DNA of 64,000 bases from Polyodon spathula. Its lineage: Eukaryota > Chordata > Actinopteri > Acipenseriformes > Polyodontidae. The position numbers were made by a program, and so were the translations under genes. The first letter of the stretch is position 1, and each line of letters begins with the position of its first letter. This document shows positions 23,886 through 35,388 of the stretch, in pieces. The stretch spans positions 46,720,348 through 46,784,347 of the forward strand of contig NC_054535.1 in NCBI RefSeq assembly GCF_017654505.1, written 5' to 3'. Below the pieces are notes generated by a model. It searched no databases and had not been told where the DNA came from. It worked only from the letters and a program-made list of their open reading frames with translations.

Positions 23886-25290
23886 AACCTGCTTTTCTTT
23901 TATTCATGATTTTGTATTTTAACATTCCACCTGTTTAACAGGAAATTAACATTAAAGTGTTACAGAACTCCCTGCAGTGTTTACAAGAAATGCGCTGTTA
24001 GCTTTGTTTTGACCTGTGTTGTCAGTATGGCACTGCAGTGTTATATTTTAAACATCTTGCTGACAATTTTTAAAAATGTAGACACTATTTTACTCAAAAA
24101 TACAATTTAAAACCTTTACGCTAATTTCACAGCACTGACAACTAAGTAAGGAGGTTGGTGGTTGGTTGGTCTGAGATTGGTGCTAACCAAGATCTGTGAA
24201 ACCAGTTGCTGACAATAATACAAAACTAGAAATAAACACATTTGAAGAGTACTTTAAGGACTTCAAAGTTCACCAGCTGTGTTTTCATTACACTAAAACA
24301 CAAACTTGCAATATTGAGTGTAAAGCTTTGACGTATGAAGGCCAATATGTGGTAATTGTTTGAGTACCAGGGATTGGCACTCAAACATTTTTTTCAAGTC
24401 AAAAGCACTCTACTGCAGAAATGAGCAACCCCAGTCCTGCGGGTGCATTCTACTATATATTAATAACAAACTACTCTAGGGCCTTGATGTAGGATTTATT
24501 GACTCAATAAGTCTTAAAATATGGTTGAAACAAAGACCTGGACTGGAAGGGCCAACTCTGCTCCATTGCCAGAAAAACTCAGATACTATAAAAAACAAAA
24601 CAAACAAACAAAGAAAACTACACAGATAGACAACATACATAGTCTGATAGATGGGCAAACATATAGATGTATAATGTATAATAATAACAGTGGATACAAA
24701 AAAATATGTATTATGTTAGGCTTACATTCAAATTCATGTAACCTAAATAAGAATGACAACAAACAACTGTTAATACTGTGCCCACTAAATGTCAGCCTGA
24801 TTCTTACAGTACATAACCTCATTTTCTATAAACTTCTATAAACTTTTTTTTTTTACAAACTGCTGGTCCAATAATTCCATTAGCAACATACCAACAGTAC
24901 TTGAATAAAAACTCCAGACCTAAAGGCCTCATTTATTAGTCCCTAAAATGCAATTTGCGTGATATATAAAATGGTTCATCTTACAAACAAAGTAACAAAC
25001 AACTTTGTTATGTTAAAGACTTAAAGAGTAGTTTGTTACTTTTAACATATTAGTTTTATTTTTCTTCTAGAAATAATGGCACAAATTGCATTTTTGTGAA
25101 AAGGCCTTTATAAGTAGTGTTTTTTATCAAAGCAGATTATTTTGAATGTGAGAGAAATACCAGATCTATTGATCTGTTTCTTGGAATTTCACCAGAAAGG
25201 CTCCCTTGAGCTGCCACAGTTAACATGACTCTGTGCTTTATTAATTCTTGCTCTCATCCTCTTATGGTTGAATGAAGATACTGGGCCCTA
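23886..25290. other. Intronic DNA with a possible foldback relic
   Basis: No exon seen. At about 24424-24565 an imperfect inverted pair (GAGCAACCCCAGTCCTG against CAAAGACCTGGACTGGAAGG) suggests a decayed MITE like those common in fish. The ends are not clear enough to place. Confidence 0.3.

Positions 25291-25321
<31 letters not shown>
25291..25321. repeat. Poly(A) run
   Basis: About 30 A residues; no retroelement sequence recognised immediately upstream. Confidence 0.9.
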
Positions 25322-25324
<3 letters not shown>

Positions 25325-25879
25325 CGTCTCAGATTTTTTCAAAATCTGATTCTCGTAACTAATTAAATATTTAGTTAAGTTGCCTTTTTGTATGTTGTAT
25401 TGATTTTGTCTCCAGGGTAGAACTTAATGATTTGTATTACACAAGAAAAGCTGTTACTTCATGCTAATATTGGACTCTGCATTTGCCAAAATAAAATTAT
25501 ATAGCTGTGGTGGGGACCAACCAAGACATGGCTTCAAGTAATATATGAGCCTTCAGTCCTTTTCATTGTGGCCTCCCTAGCGCCTCAGCATGACAACTGT
25601 CTGGAATGAGTTGGGTTGGACACTTCACCGTGGTCACTTCCCTTCTTCGCCCACAACACCTCGTGAAGGCTCGACCGTCATGCTAGTGTCCCAGCACCAC
25701 TCACCTCCATCCCCCACCTTAGCCATCTGACCTCTTTTGAGGTCTCCAAGAGTATAAGATGTGCTGAGACTGACCATAGGACAATGTATGGTTTGGCAGG
25801 GCTGAGGCCTGCCCCCGTAAATAGTATGTTTTGGTTTAGGTTGCTAAATAAAATATAGTTTGGTTGGGTGTAAATAAAA

Positions 25880-26485
25880 TGTGTAACTTTTGTAAAAACA
25901 AAGTGTGTGTTGGATGGCAGGGCTGGGAGGTTAGACCTCCCTCCTTCCCTGCCTAATTGAAACCAAATGTGCAGCAGGTGGCCAGGTGTCAGTTGCATAA
26001 TTGATAAGCAATTAACCCTGGTCACTTGCCTTTAAAAAGAGGCTGCAAAATCAGTTAGTTTCTTTGTTCTGTGCTGTGGCAGTTTGAGGATTCACAACTG
26101 TGCGGATAGCCAGGGAGTGGGAACCACAGAATGTATATGGTAGGTATTCATTTAGGAGAATTTTTATCCCACCAAAGTTTATTTAGTTTGTGCAGTGAGG
26201 AGGTTCCAGAAGCGGGACCTCCCTTTTGTGGGAGCAATGCACGGCCAAAGCTTGATCACCTTTTATTTTATAGCAGTTTTTGTTTTGTATTTTTGTTATG
26301 TACACTGTGTTTGTGTATGTCATTCCACACTAGGCTTACCATCGCTTGTCCCTAGTGGTGGCCACTAGCCTGCAACTGTCTGTAAATAAATAAAACCTGG
26401 ACGCTTGAGCTGTGTTTCAAATACAAACCCTCTGTGTCTCATCTCTCAGCGCACACCCACACAGTAACAGAACACCCCTGTTACA
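25880..26485 (+). mobile_element. LTR-like segment, 5' limit unresolved
   Basis: The segment has a CTTTAAAAAGAGG TATA-like box (about 26030-26042), an AAATAAATAAAACC poly(A)-signal region (about 26384) and ends CCCCTGTTACA at 26485. That is promoter, poly(A) signal and CA end in LTR order. A TGTAAC at 25882 would pair with the terminal GTTACA, but no matching TSD was found. Possibly a solo LTR. Confidence 0.35.
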
Positions 26486-26524
26486 ATCAGGTAGAAGGGT
26501 ATCTGTAACAATCTCTGGTTGGAA

Positions 26525-28497
26525 AATAAGGAACTAGCCAACATCTGCCTGCATTCTCTAATCTCTAGCAGCCTCCAATTGGATGTCAGCTATCTCTGAT
26601 ACTGGCGGCAACCTGTTGATCTTATTACATCGTACTTCCAGTGCTAATGCCAAGCATCGCATAATGCCAAGTGTAGAGACCCTGGCTCAGAGCCATCTTC
26701 CATTCTGTAAGAATGTGCTTCAGGGTAGCTGATGATGAACACAAAGGACATGCAGGGCTCTCTTGTACCCATAGATTGAGGTTTTGCATTGATGGAAGAA
26801 CACCATACATCTGATTAGGAAACTGATCATCCTCTGTTGCACCGTCCACAGATCTTGCCAGCCAGTCTTACGCTATTCCACATTCTCCCATCAAATCCAT
26901 TGTCCCTGCTTAGTCTGGGACACACCTCATCCTTTCCTGCTTTTACACATCAGTAACTACCAACTTCCTCCTTTCAGTTGAAGCTGCTCTGTGTCATCTA
27001 AGACAAGACAAACTCGGACCAAGGCCTCATCATCACTGTTGTACTTGCCCCATGATATCACTGATTTACGAAGGGCAGCCTTTGCATCTTCCACTGTGTC
27101 CATTGCTGCCCACTTTCTCCCAGTTCTCACTTGGGTGCTATCACCCTCTCACACTTGTCAAGCGATTCCATCAATGTAATTTCCAGCTGGACCTTAGCAC
27201 ACTTGAATTCCTCCGTTAGAACCGATACTGGCAACTGCAGTTTTCCTTAACTGTAGAGTGCTACCCTGCCAAGGTATCGTAGAACTCCCATCCATTTCCT
27301 AATGTATGAACTAATCAAGGCTTCCAGTCTTAACTGTTGACAGGGAAATCTCATACACAGTATGCGGCCACAGCAACATTGGAAGAAGACCAAACTGAAA
27401 GCACCACACTTTAAGCTTGCCCGATAATGCACAATTGTCAATCCTCTTCAGCACTTGCACTCCCACTCAGACTGGGTCCTTTACATTCCCATCATACCAC
27501 CTCGCAAGACTCTTTATAGGATTTTCTGTAGAAATGACCTCGCCATCAATATAGAATACCTTATCCACTACTTTACCTTTGATGATGGAAATGTTCCTCG
27601 ACTTGGTGGACTTGAACTGCATACATACCCATCTGATGTTATCTGCTAGTTGCCAAGTAACTGATTGGTTCAGGCTACTGTTGTAGTCATGGTGGTCATG
27701 TCATCCATGAATGCTCTAATGGTGGCAGCTGCATGCTAGAAGCCACTACCCATTTCAAGGCCATAATAATGACTTCCATTGCCACGGTGAAGGCAAGTGG
27801 AGAAATAGTGCAACCTGCCATGATTCTGACTTTCTGTATGAGGTGTCGATTAATAGATAAGTTGACAATCTTTGTGCCACAATGCTGAAGAATATCTTAC
27901 CCAGCACATTTTTCATAAATTGGACAGAATTGGCGGATGCTGGTAGATTATTTTTCTTTAAGGAATAAAGACCCCCTCCTAGGGACTACCTGTTTTACCC
28001 ACACTGCCTTCTTCAACCTCCACAAGATTCTTAGAACCCCTGGTGCACTCTTGTAGCATTGTACATCATTGGGTCCAGCCGATGAGGAAGCCCTTGGTTT
28101 CTTCACGGTTAGCTCCACCTCCTTCCACTTAGGAGCAGAGTTCTCCATTTGATATTCTGGTAGATTAATAGATGGAATATAAAAGGGAATTGACATAAAC
28201 TCTCCTCTCCTTAGGTCAATGTGTCTCTTCAAGATATCTCTCCAACTCTGGTTTAGTTGCTTTAATTATACTATTCTTTTTGCTGGTGAACAAGTTCTTC
28301 ACAAACTTGAATGGGTTTTTATGAAAGCTGGTTCTTGCATGCTCCTTCCTTTTAAAGCACTTTTGTAGGCACTTCACTTTTTGCAACTTAGCAAGCTTAT
28401 GTTTTAGATAATTTTGCAGAAGACTGAGGACCTCCTTCTGACTTTCTTCAGCCCTCCTCCACTGCTTTCTCAGTTGCTTTATATTTCCTAAAAACAA
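26525..28497 (-). pseudogene. Non-LTR retrotransposon ORF fragment with RT, decayed
   Basis: On the minus strand, N to C: a Lys-rich segment (28497-28216), then LTVKKPRASSSAGPNDVQCY and VLRILWRLKKAVWVKQVVPR (28230-27948), then MAGCTISPLAFTVAMEVII, and RAFMDDMTT (codons at about 27692-27718), an RT catalytic box of the F-x-D-D type with both Asp kept. It continues through SSYIRKWMGVLRYLGRVALY (about 27250-27320) to a C-terminal CPLCSS...LKHIL zinc-knuckle-like end at about 26630-26850. A large part between the VVPR and AGCTIS motifs is missing, and frameshifts and stops are frequent. I recognise the protein type from fish and cnidarian genomes but will not assign the clade. Confidence 0.65.
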
Positions 28498-28607
28498 TTT
28501 AATTTAATTAAATTAAGCCAGGTGTTGATTATACATTTCCTACCTTTTGGGCTGGAGGGGTCAGTGTGACGATCCTAGGAAGTCGAGTTTTCGGTTTTAA
28601 GAACTTT

Positions 28608-28628
28608 AAATATATATATATTTATATA

Positions 28629-28686
<58 letters not shown>
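28608..28686. repeat. (TA)n microsatellite
   Basis: TA array ending directly at the truncated Tc1-like transposase fragment. Confidence 0.9.
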
Positions 28687-29564
<878 letters not shown>

Positions 29565-29638
29565 TTATAAACCCGTTGGTTCGGGCACTCAAGCAAAAGA
29601 GAATGTTTTTTTACTTTTCACTCGCAGTCCTTGGTCAC

Positions 29639-29755
29639 TGCTCCTGTTGGTTCGGTGTCCTTTGTATAGACAGTAAACATGGCTCCACAGGGACAGAACT
29701 AAGACTGGATGCATGTGTGAAGGATGGCTCAGAACGTACATGGTCACATGAGCAG
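29639..29755 (+). CDS. GALNTL6: GALNTL6-like exon: lectin domain, first repeat; 5' edge uncertain
   Basis: Reads [20 protein letters not shown] then [12 protein letters not shown], and ends at a GTAAAT donor (29756). This is the first repeat of the C-terminal ricin-type (beta-trefoil) lectin domain, with the family's C-x-D-S/T-K-H-G start. By family alignment the exon should begin 10 codons before Asp (29669-29671), at about 29639, following on from WGK in the previous exon. There is no AG acceptor there and the expected I-R-N-V stretch is not readable. The best-looking acceptor (CTCGCAG, ending 29627) and TTTGTATAG (ending 29669) both put the exon out of phase with the upstream donor. AGs at 29593 and 29599 keep phase but add unrelated residues. 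The 3' half is secure; the 5' boundary is not. Confidence 0.75.
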
Positions 29756-30387
29756 GTAAATAGTTTTGTTTTCATTCACTTTTCAGAATAGTAGCATTGG
29801 CTTGAGCGCCTTTTAGGAAAGCTGAACCATAAGAAACTAGATAAAAATAGTGAGGAAGTGAATTGTTTTACTTTGCTTTTATATGTGATTCAAATAATAT
29901 CACACCCATTGACCATATCTTGTATCAATGTTAGTATTGCAAATACTGTACTGTATATTAAAAAAGATAACCAGAAACCTATTAATATATATTGTGATTA
30001 GAATAGGAGCGAAACTGATCTACACTGTGGAATGTGGAACCATAACATACATGTCCTAAAAAGCTTCTCGTTGTCTTGCAATCAGCCTGATTGAATCAAC
30101 CATCTAACCAAGGTTATCCTGGGATTACCCCTATAATAAGTGGTTGATGTAATCCAGGTAGATTACATGATACTGTACATTTCTGTAAAATAATCCAGCT
30201 GTGGTTTATTCCAGTGGGGTACAGTTTGATCAAATCAACCACATAGTACAGAGGCAGGTCTTATTTTCTAATAATTGCTGTGGTATGCATTGCGATCAGA
30301 CCTACATTTTTCCAAGACACTGATGACCAGCAATAAATTACAATAATTTGTGAGTTTCAACGAGAAAAAAAAAATCTGTTCTAGCAT

Positions 30388-30420
<33 letters not shown>

Positions 30421-31432
30421 CTGTAAACTTTATGAAGCATAGTTTTAGATAATGGAGAATTACAAACATTTAATATGCACTCTTTCAAATAATGAATAAC
30501 AGATGGTAGTCACAGCAGTAAAAGTCAGCCAAGAAGACAAACAAAACTTTTGCTCAGCTGCATAATTTGCACATTTCTTCCTGTAAGGAAATCATCGAAC
30601 TAGCAGACCACAAATTAAAGGTAGATTAGGAAGGGTTTAAAAGAATGAATATTATCTTACATGTCATTATTCTTATCTTGTGTCTGTTTTTCAACACACC
30701 ACTGAAACTTAATATTAAAAAGCAGAAGCTCGGCAATGTTCATAGACACAAGTTTAGCTGTTGAAGACCATTTTAAGAAGCTTTTAGTTCAGTCTCACAC
30801 AAAGACTTTTTGCATTGTGAGATTGAAAGTTAGAAAGTGAGACTAATTTGCTGTGACACTGTGACACCATTTCCTGCAGGCAATTGTGATGTGCTGGTTA
30901 TTGCTTCTGGGTAAAAGAACAATCATATTTTTCCTTTTCCCTTCTGCCATATTTTTCTAGTTTTACATCAGCTTAGCATGCATTATATTTTCAATAATTT
31001 GTGATAATACATGTTAAAATTCTTAACAAATTAATCTGAAAAGATGATTTTCATTATAGAAGTACTTCTGAATTCACAGACAAAAGCAGCCAGCTAATGA
31101 AAATGCTCCACAGTCATTGCAAGCACTTGTCACTATCCATCTCTTTTCACATCCCAAATGGGGGTTGCCAGGGAAGTTATAACATTGTAACACACCCAGA
31201 GTCTGTTGCAGACTCCATGAATACCATTCGGTATTAGTGTACTATCTTAGAAAAGGTGCTTTTCAGCCGTCCTGTTTTCTGTTCCTTCAACATTCTTCTT
31301 GGCTTGGCCTTAATTCCAGACAGTAAGCCTGTGAGGGGTTGCAACATTCCCCCAAGGTTTTGTGAGGTGATTGCATACACCTGTGGGGTCACCTTAAAAG
31401 CCTTTGCTAAAAAGCTAAAACTGTTTCCCTAG
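29756..31432. other. GALNTL6-like intron, no other gene seen
   Basis: Contains a poly(T) run at about 30390-30420 (preceded by A-rich sequence). No exon or element boundary recognised. Confidence 0.5.
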
Positions 31433-31582
31433 ATTTTTACCTTTGGCTGGAGAGAAGATTTAAGGCCTGGGGACCCACTCCACACAAGGAAATTTTGCTT
31501 TGATGCTATCTCCCACAATAGCCCCGTCACACTGTATGACTGCCATGGCATGAAGGGCAACCAGCACTGGCTCTACAGTAAG
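31433..31582 (+). CDS. GALNTL6: GALNTL6-like exon: lectin domain, second repeat
   Basis: A 150-bp phase-0 exon (50 codons), acceptor TTTCCCTAG (ends 31432), donor GTAATG (31583). It encodes [40 protein letters not shown] and [14 protein letters not shown] and [13 protein letters not shown] match the family; QHW is the Q-x-W signature of a beta-trefoil repeat and the two Cys are the conserved pair. The lectin domain binds GalNAc already on the substrate and steers further glycosylation. Phase and order agree with the following exon. Confidence 0.93.
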
Positions 31583-31878
31583 GTAATGGACATTGCTGAT
31601 GGTTTCTAATCATTAAACACATCTGGAGCTGTCATAGCTCTGGACAGTCACTTTGAGTTATAGGGGTCCCACATCTTATTAACCGCTTTGAGATGTAGCT
31701 ACAATAGAAAATTCCCATGAAACCTCAATAAATCACTCAGGAGGACAAATAGAAAATAAAAGGCCAAGTTGGCTTACCTAGAGCTTCCTTGCAATAATCC
31801 TTCATTCCAGTCGAAAAGCTTGTAGCTCTAATGAGAATAACATTTGTCCAGTTTTTGGCAGCTGCAGAAGTTTTATAC

Positions 31879-33268
31879 AAAAGCACCCATTCAAGGGGGC
31901 TCCTGAGTGGAACATCCAGTAAAGATGCTTCATGTGCCCCAATGCCTGGACAGGTTGCCGGTTCGAGTCTAGGCTAATCTATAGTCGACTGTGGACAAGA
32001 GCTCCCAAGGGGCAGTGCACAATTGGCCGAGCGCCGCCCGGGTGGGGAGGGCTTAGGTCGGCCAGGGTGTCCTTGACTCACCAGGCACCAGCAACCCCTG
32101 TAGGCTGTCCGGGCACCTGCAGGCTTGCCTGTAAGCTGCCAAGGGTTGGTGGTAGGGATGGGACAGTATACAATTTGCACGGTATGATAACCGTTAAAAA
32201 AAAAATACCATGGTAACCTTACTATCATAGTATACAGTACATCATGCAAGTTATTAAATAAAGGCTTAAATGAAGAAAAACTAATGTAAATAACTTAAAT
32301 TACTGTAATTCAAAAAAATAAAACCAACAAATCACATTTCTTTTCAGGGAATGAATCAGACATTTGGTATTTAGTATTTTACTATGCCAAATAACTTGGT
32401 AAGTTTCTTTTTAATAAAGACAATCAGAATTAAAAAAAAAAAAAAACTAAACAAAAAAATAAATAAATAAAGCTGTACTCTCTCAATGTTATACTACAAC
32501 AGCATTGAGATCTATTATTTGCTCAAACGACGTGGTGCTGTAGTTTGTTAAAACATTTTAATGTATAAAATAAATAAATAAGTAAATATTTTGTTTAGCT
32601 GATGGTAAATAGAATTGAGAAATAATTGGTCTTATTGCTTAAAACACAAACATGTACCACAGGTTATTATTTACAAGGAAAGATATTAGTTGTTTATTTT
32701 TTCAACTAGATAAATAAAATATGTATAGCAAACAGGAATGTACTTTAATACTGAAACGTGTTATTGGATTTATAGCTACACGTCACAACATTGCACAAGT
32801 AAGCTTCCAATGATTATTACACATGTGGAGTTTGTAAAAAAAAAAGATTTCTTCACTTACCTAAGAAAATTGGAATACTGTTATAACCTGTTTAAGCAAA
32901 ACTACATTGATAATAAGTATGCTATCCTGTTGTAGTCGCAGGTCTGTGCTAATTTTAATTGAGACATTGGTCGTGTTCTTATAGTGCAGATTTCCGCAGT
33001 TCTGCTGCGGAGATGAGCTATAGACATCACTCAACAGCCACATAAATCTGTGCAGATTCTGCATAGCCCACCGCAGCTTTGAAATGTTACTGCAGGAGGC
33101 TGGCTGTGGTTGTGAACCAAAGGGACGATGCAAAGTTCACGAGTGACCTGTTCACGGTAATGCAAATAACCACTAAAACTGCTGCTGCCACCTTGTTAGC
33201 GGAGGCGAATGACATTTTATCATTACCGGTATACAATGAAGCCATGAACAGCCTTGTCAACGCTATAT

Positions 33269-33299
<31 letters not shown>

Positions 33300-34000
33300 A
33301 ACAAACATAATGTACTAAATCCGTGATAAGTGATGTATAATTTTACAATAACGTTAATGCCAATCAATTACATTAAACTGACTGTTGATAATCCAGACAA
33401 ATGTAAATACAGCACGTTGAAAATGTGTCCTCTGCTGCAAGGTTTGGAAAAGGCGTTTCTCTAAAAGCTGCGTGTGACGTCAGAAAGACAGTAGCCAGAG
33501 CAGCCGGTGCAGCAAGCTCCTGGTAACAGAATGCAGCATTGAAACATGTATTCTGCGTCGTTGATCGTTTCCTTCCAAACCATTATCAAAATACAGTATC
33601 AGTTCACAAAAAGATCTTCCTCAGACACTTTGCTAAGGCTGCAAGTACCATTGCTTGATTTAGAAGAAGCGTGTTTGCAGTTGAAAAATGCGTTAACCGT
33701 TGTATAAAGGAATTACGATAATTGTGGTGTAGAATAAAAGGAACGGTATTAATAGCGTAATGTACCTAAACCACGGTAAACCGAAAAACTGGTATACCGA
33801 CCCATCCCTAGTTGGCGGGCCTGCAGAGTGAAAAAAAAACGGTCGACTGATGGCATGTTTCGGAGGACAGCGTGTGAGCCGAGCCTAAAATAATGCAGTT
33901 GGCCATTTCAAATTGGGAGAAAAATGGGGTAAAATCAATTGGCGACGACTAAATTATTAAAAAAAACAAACAAAAAAAAAAAAAAAAAGCACCCGTTCAA
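31879..34000 (+). mobile_element. tRNA-derived SINE split by a hAT insertion
   Basis: SINE halves at 31895-32152 and 33819-33984 are flanked by a 16-bp TSD, AAAAGCACCCATTCAA (31879-31894) and the same with G for A (33985-34000). The head GGGGGCTCCTGAGTGG and GGTTCGAGTC (B box) are tRNA-like. The body includes AATTGGCCGAGCGCCGCCCG and GTAAGCTGCC. The tail has GGAGGACAGCGTGTGAGC, AATTGGCGACGACTAAATT and an A-rich end. It sits between the GALNTL6-like exons at 31433-31582 and 35073-35240. The family resembles SINEs I associate with basal ray-finned fish. Confidence 0.85.
32153..33810. mobile_element. Non-autonomous hAT element with 8-bp TSD
   Basis: Ends are TAGGGATGGGACAGTATAC and, inverted, GGTATACCGACCCATCCCTA: a terminal inverted repeat of about 19 bp with 2-3 mismatches. 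Flanks are GTTGGTGG (32145-32152) and GTTGGCGG (33811-33818), an 8-bp duplication with one difference, as expected for hAT. The 1658-bp interior is AT-rich with AAATAAATAAATAA runs and no transposase; short frames there (33079-33279) show no hAT motif. It inserted into the SINE, so it is the younger event. Confidence 0.85.
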
Positions 34001-34215
34001 CATGAGGGAAGTAGGGTACTGTAAATAAACACGTCCAAAATGTAAAGTTGTAAGACAGAGTTTTGAGTTAAGAATGATATTGAACAGATTTACTGCAGTG
34101 GGTTATAAAACTAACAGGGCATAATGTTTAGAATCTTTTTCAGAACCTTGTGCAAATGTTAATTTCAGGGAAGACAATTATTTATAAAAACAGTAGTTAT
34201 CTTTAGATTTAATTA

Positions 34216-34557
34216 CAGCAGGGTTTCCCAATCCTAGGGGACCCCTGTGTCTTCTGGTTTTCATTCCAACTGAGTTCTCAATTATTTAATTGAACCCTTA
34301 ATGGAACTATTCATTAGCTTAATTAGACCTTTTTAATTGTTTTCAGCTTTTAAACAGTTGGAGATTTCAAGTTAACTATACAGTTTTATAAGTGATTTGA
34401 AATCAGCAACTTTTTAGGAGCTGAGAACAATTAAAACTGTCTAATTAAGCACATTATTAGTTCAAGTAAGGGTTTGATTAAGTAATTAAGAACTCAGTTG
34501 GAATGAAAACCATCAGACACAGGGATTCCCCAGGACCAAGATTGGGAAACTCTGCCA
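34216..34557. mobile_element. Full-length foldback element (MITE)
   Basis: From GCAGGGTTTCCCAATCC at 34218 the sequence folds back on itself along nearly its whole 338 bp. The right half, reversed, repeats TTTCCCAATC, CCTGTGTCT, GGTTTTCATTCCAACTGAGT, CTTAATTAGAC, TTTTAATTGTT and AACTATACAGTTTTATA in order. The centre is near 34382. No coding capacity. Confidence 0.8.
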
Positions 34558-34599
34558 GGACAGTGGCGGAGGAAGAGAAAGATGGACCTGGGTACAGGA

Positions 34600-35072
34600 C
34601 CTCATTGTGGGCCCCCCTAAACTTTAATACAACATTTGTTTTTAAACATAAAACATGCCAAGTGAAACCTTCATGCAGGCATGGCTGTTTATTATTTCGT
34701 CAGCTTACGAACGGCTGTCATACATTTTGTCTCGCTCAACATGGGTCAAAGCATGTTGACCCACAATCTGAGGTGGGTCGCTGCGACCTGGGTCAACCGA
34801 AGTACAACCCAGATACATGGTTTCACACTACGCAGGATTGTGACCCGAATAGCCAGAACCCAGGTAGGACTGCCCGTGTGAAAGGGGCTTTAGATTTTTC
34901 GTTAAGTAAATGGAAAACTACAGTGGTGTGTCATTCAGTATGTTAGCATAACATTATTCAACAAGTTTCATTTGACTTTTTGAAGCAAAATTAGTTAATT
35001 CTATAGGATGATGCAAAAGATTTGACTGGAGCTGTAGTTATCAGTATTTGTTCTTATTTTCTTGTGCCTTAG
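34600..35072. other. Intron with a repeat fragment carrying GGGTCAACC/CCCAGG motifs
   Basis: About 34740-34890 contains GGGTCAACCGAAGTACAACC, TTTCACACTACGCAGG and GTGTGAAAGGGGCTTTAG. A related segment is at 56370-56490 (TGACCCGGGTAG, GTGAACAGGGCTTTAG). Probably a dispersed DNA-transposon relic. Confidence 0.35.
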
Positions 35073-35240
35073 GATAAAACCTTGTACCACCCAGTGAGCA
35101 ACAGCTGCATAGACTGTAGCCCCGGGGATAAGAAGATTTTCATGCACAGATGCGACCCTCTGTCTGAAACACAGCAGTGGATTTTCCAACACATCAATGC
35201 AACTGTTCTAGAAAAATTCAACAGCCCTGCCAGGTCCTAG
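35073..35240 (+). CDS. GALNTL6: GALNTL6-like last coding exon, stop TAG
   Basis: A 168-bp phase-0 terminal exon, acceptor TGCCTTAG (ends 35072), stop TAG at 35238-35240. It encodes [40 protein letters not shown] and [19 protein letters not shown]-x-SC-x-DC, MxRCDPxxxTQQW and NxTVLEKFN are the family's last lectin repeat; QQW is the second Q-x-W here, and NAT is a possible N-glycosylation site. The gene ends about where GALNTL6 and GALNT10 do. An AATAAA at 35255-35260 is very close to the stop. Other candidate poly(A) signals lie near 36050, 36581 and 37300; the real site cannot be chosen. Confidence 0.93.
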   Translation, partial: DKTLYHPVSNSCIDCSPGDKKIFMHRCDPLSETQQWIFQHINATVLEKFNSPARS

Positions 35241-35365
35241 GAATGCCAAATGAAATAAAAGGGAACGGCGGATTACTTGCAGAACTCCTAAAGCATCTTA
35301 ATTGATGGATTTGGGTATTACATTTCGCATCTGCAGGAGGCTCGTTCTCAGGATCTCTATTCATG

Positions 35366-35388
35366 TGGGGGGGGGGGGGGGGGGGGGG
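35366..35388. repeat. Poly(G) run
   Basis: More than 20 G residues in the presumed 3' UTR or flank; such runs often mark assembly or polymerase trouble. Confidence 0.9.

Noticed and set aside
31895..31985. Possible tRNA gene at the SINE head
   Set aside because: A and B box-like motifs are present but no cloverleaf can be drawn, and the TSD plus SINE body show it is a retroposon.
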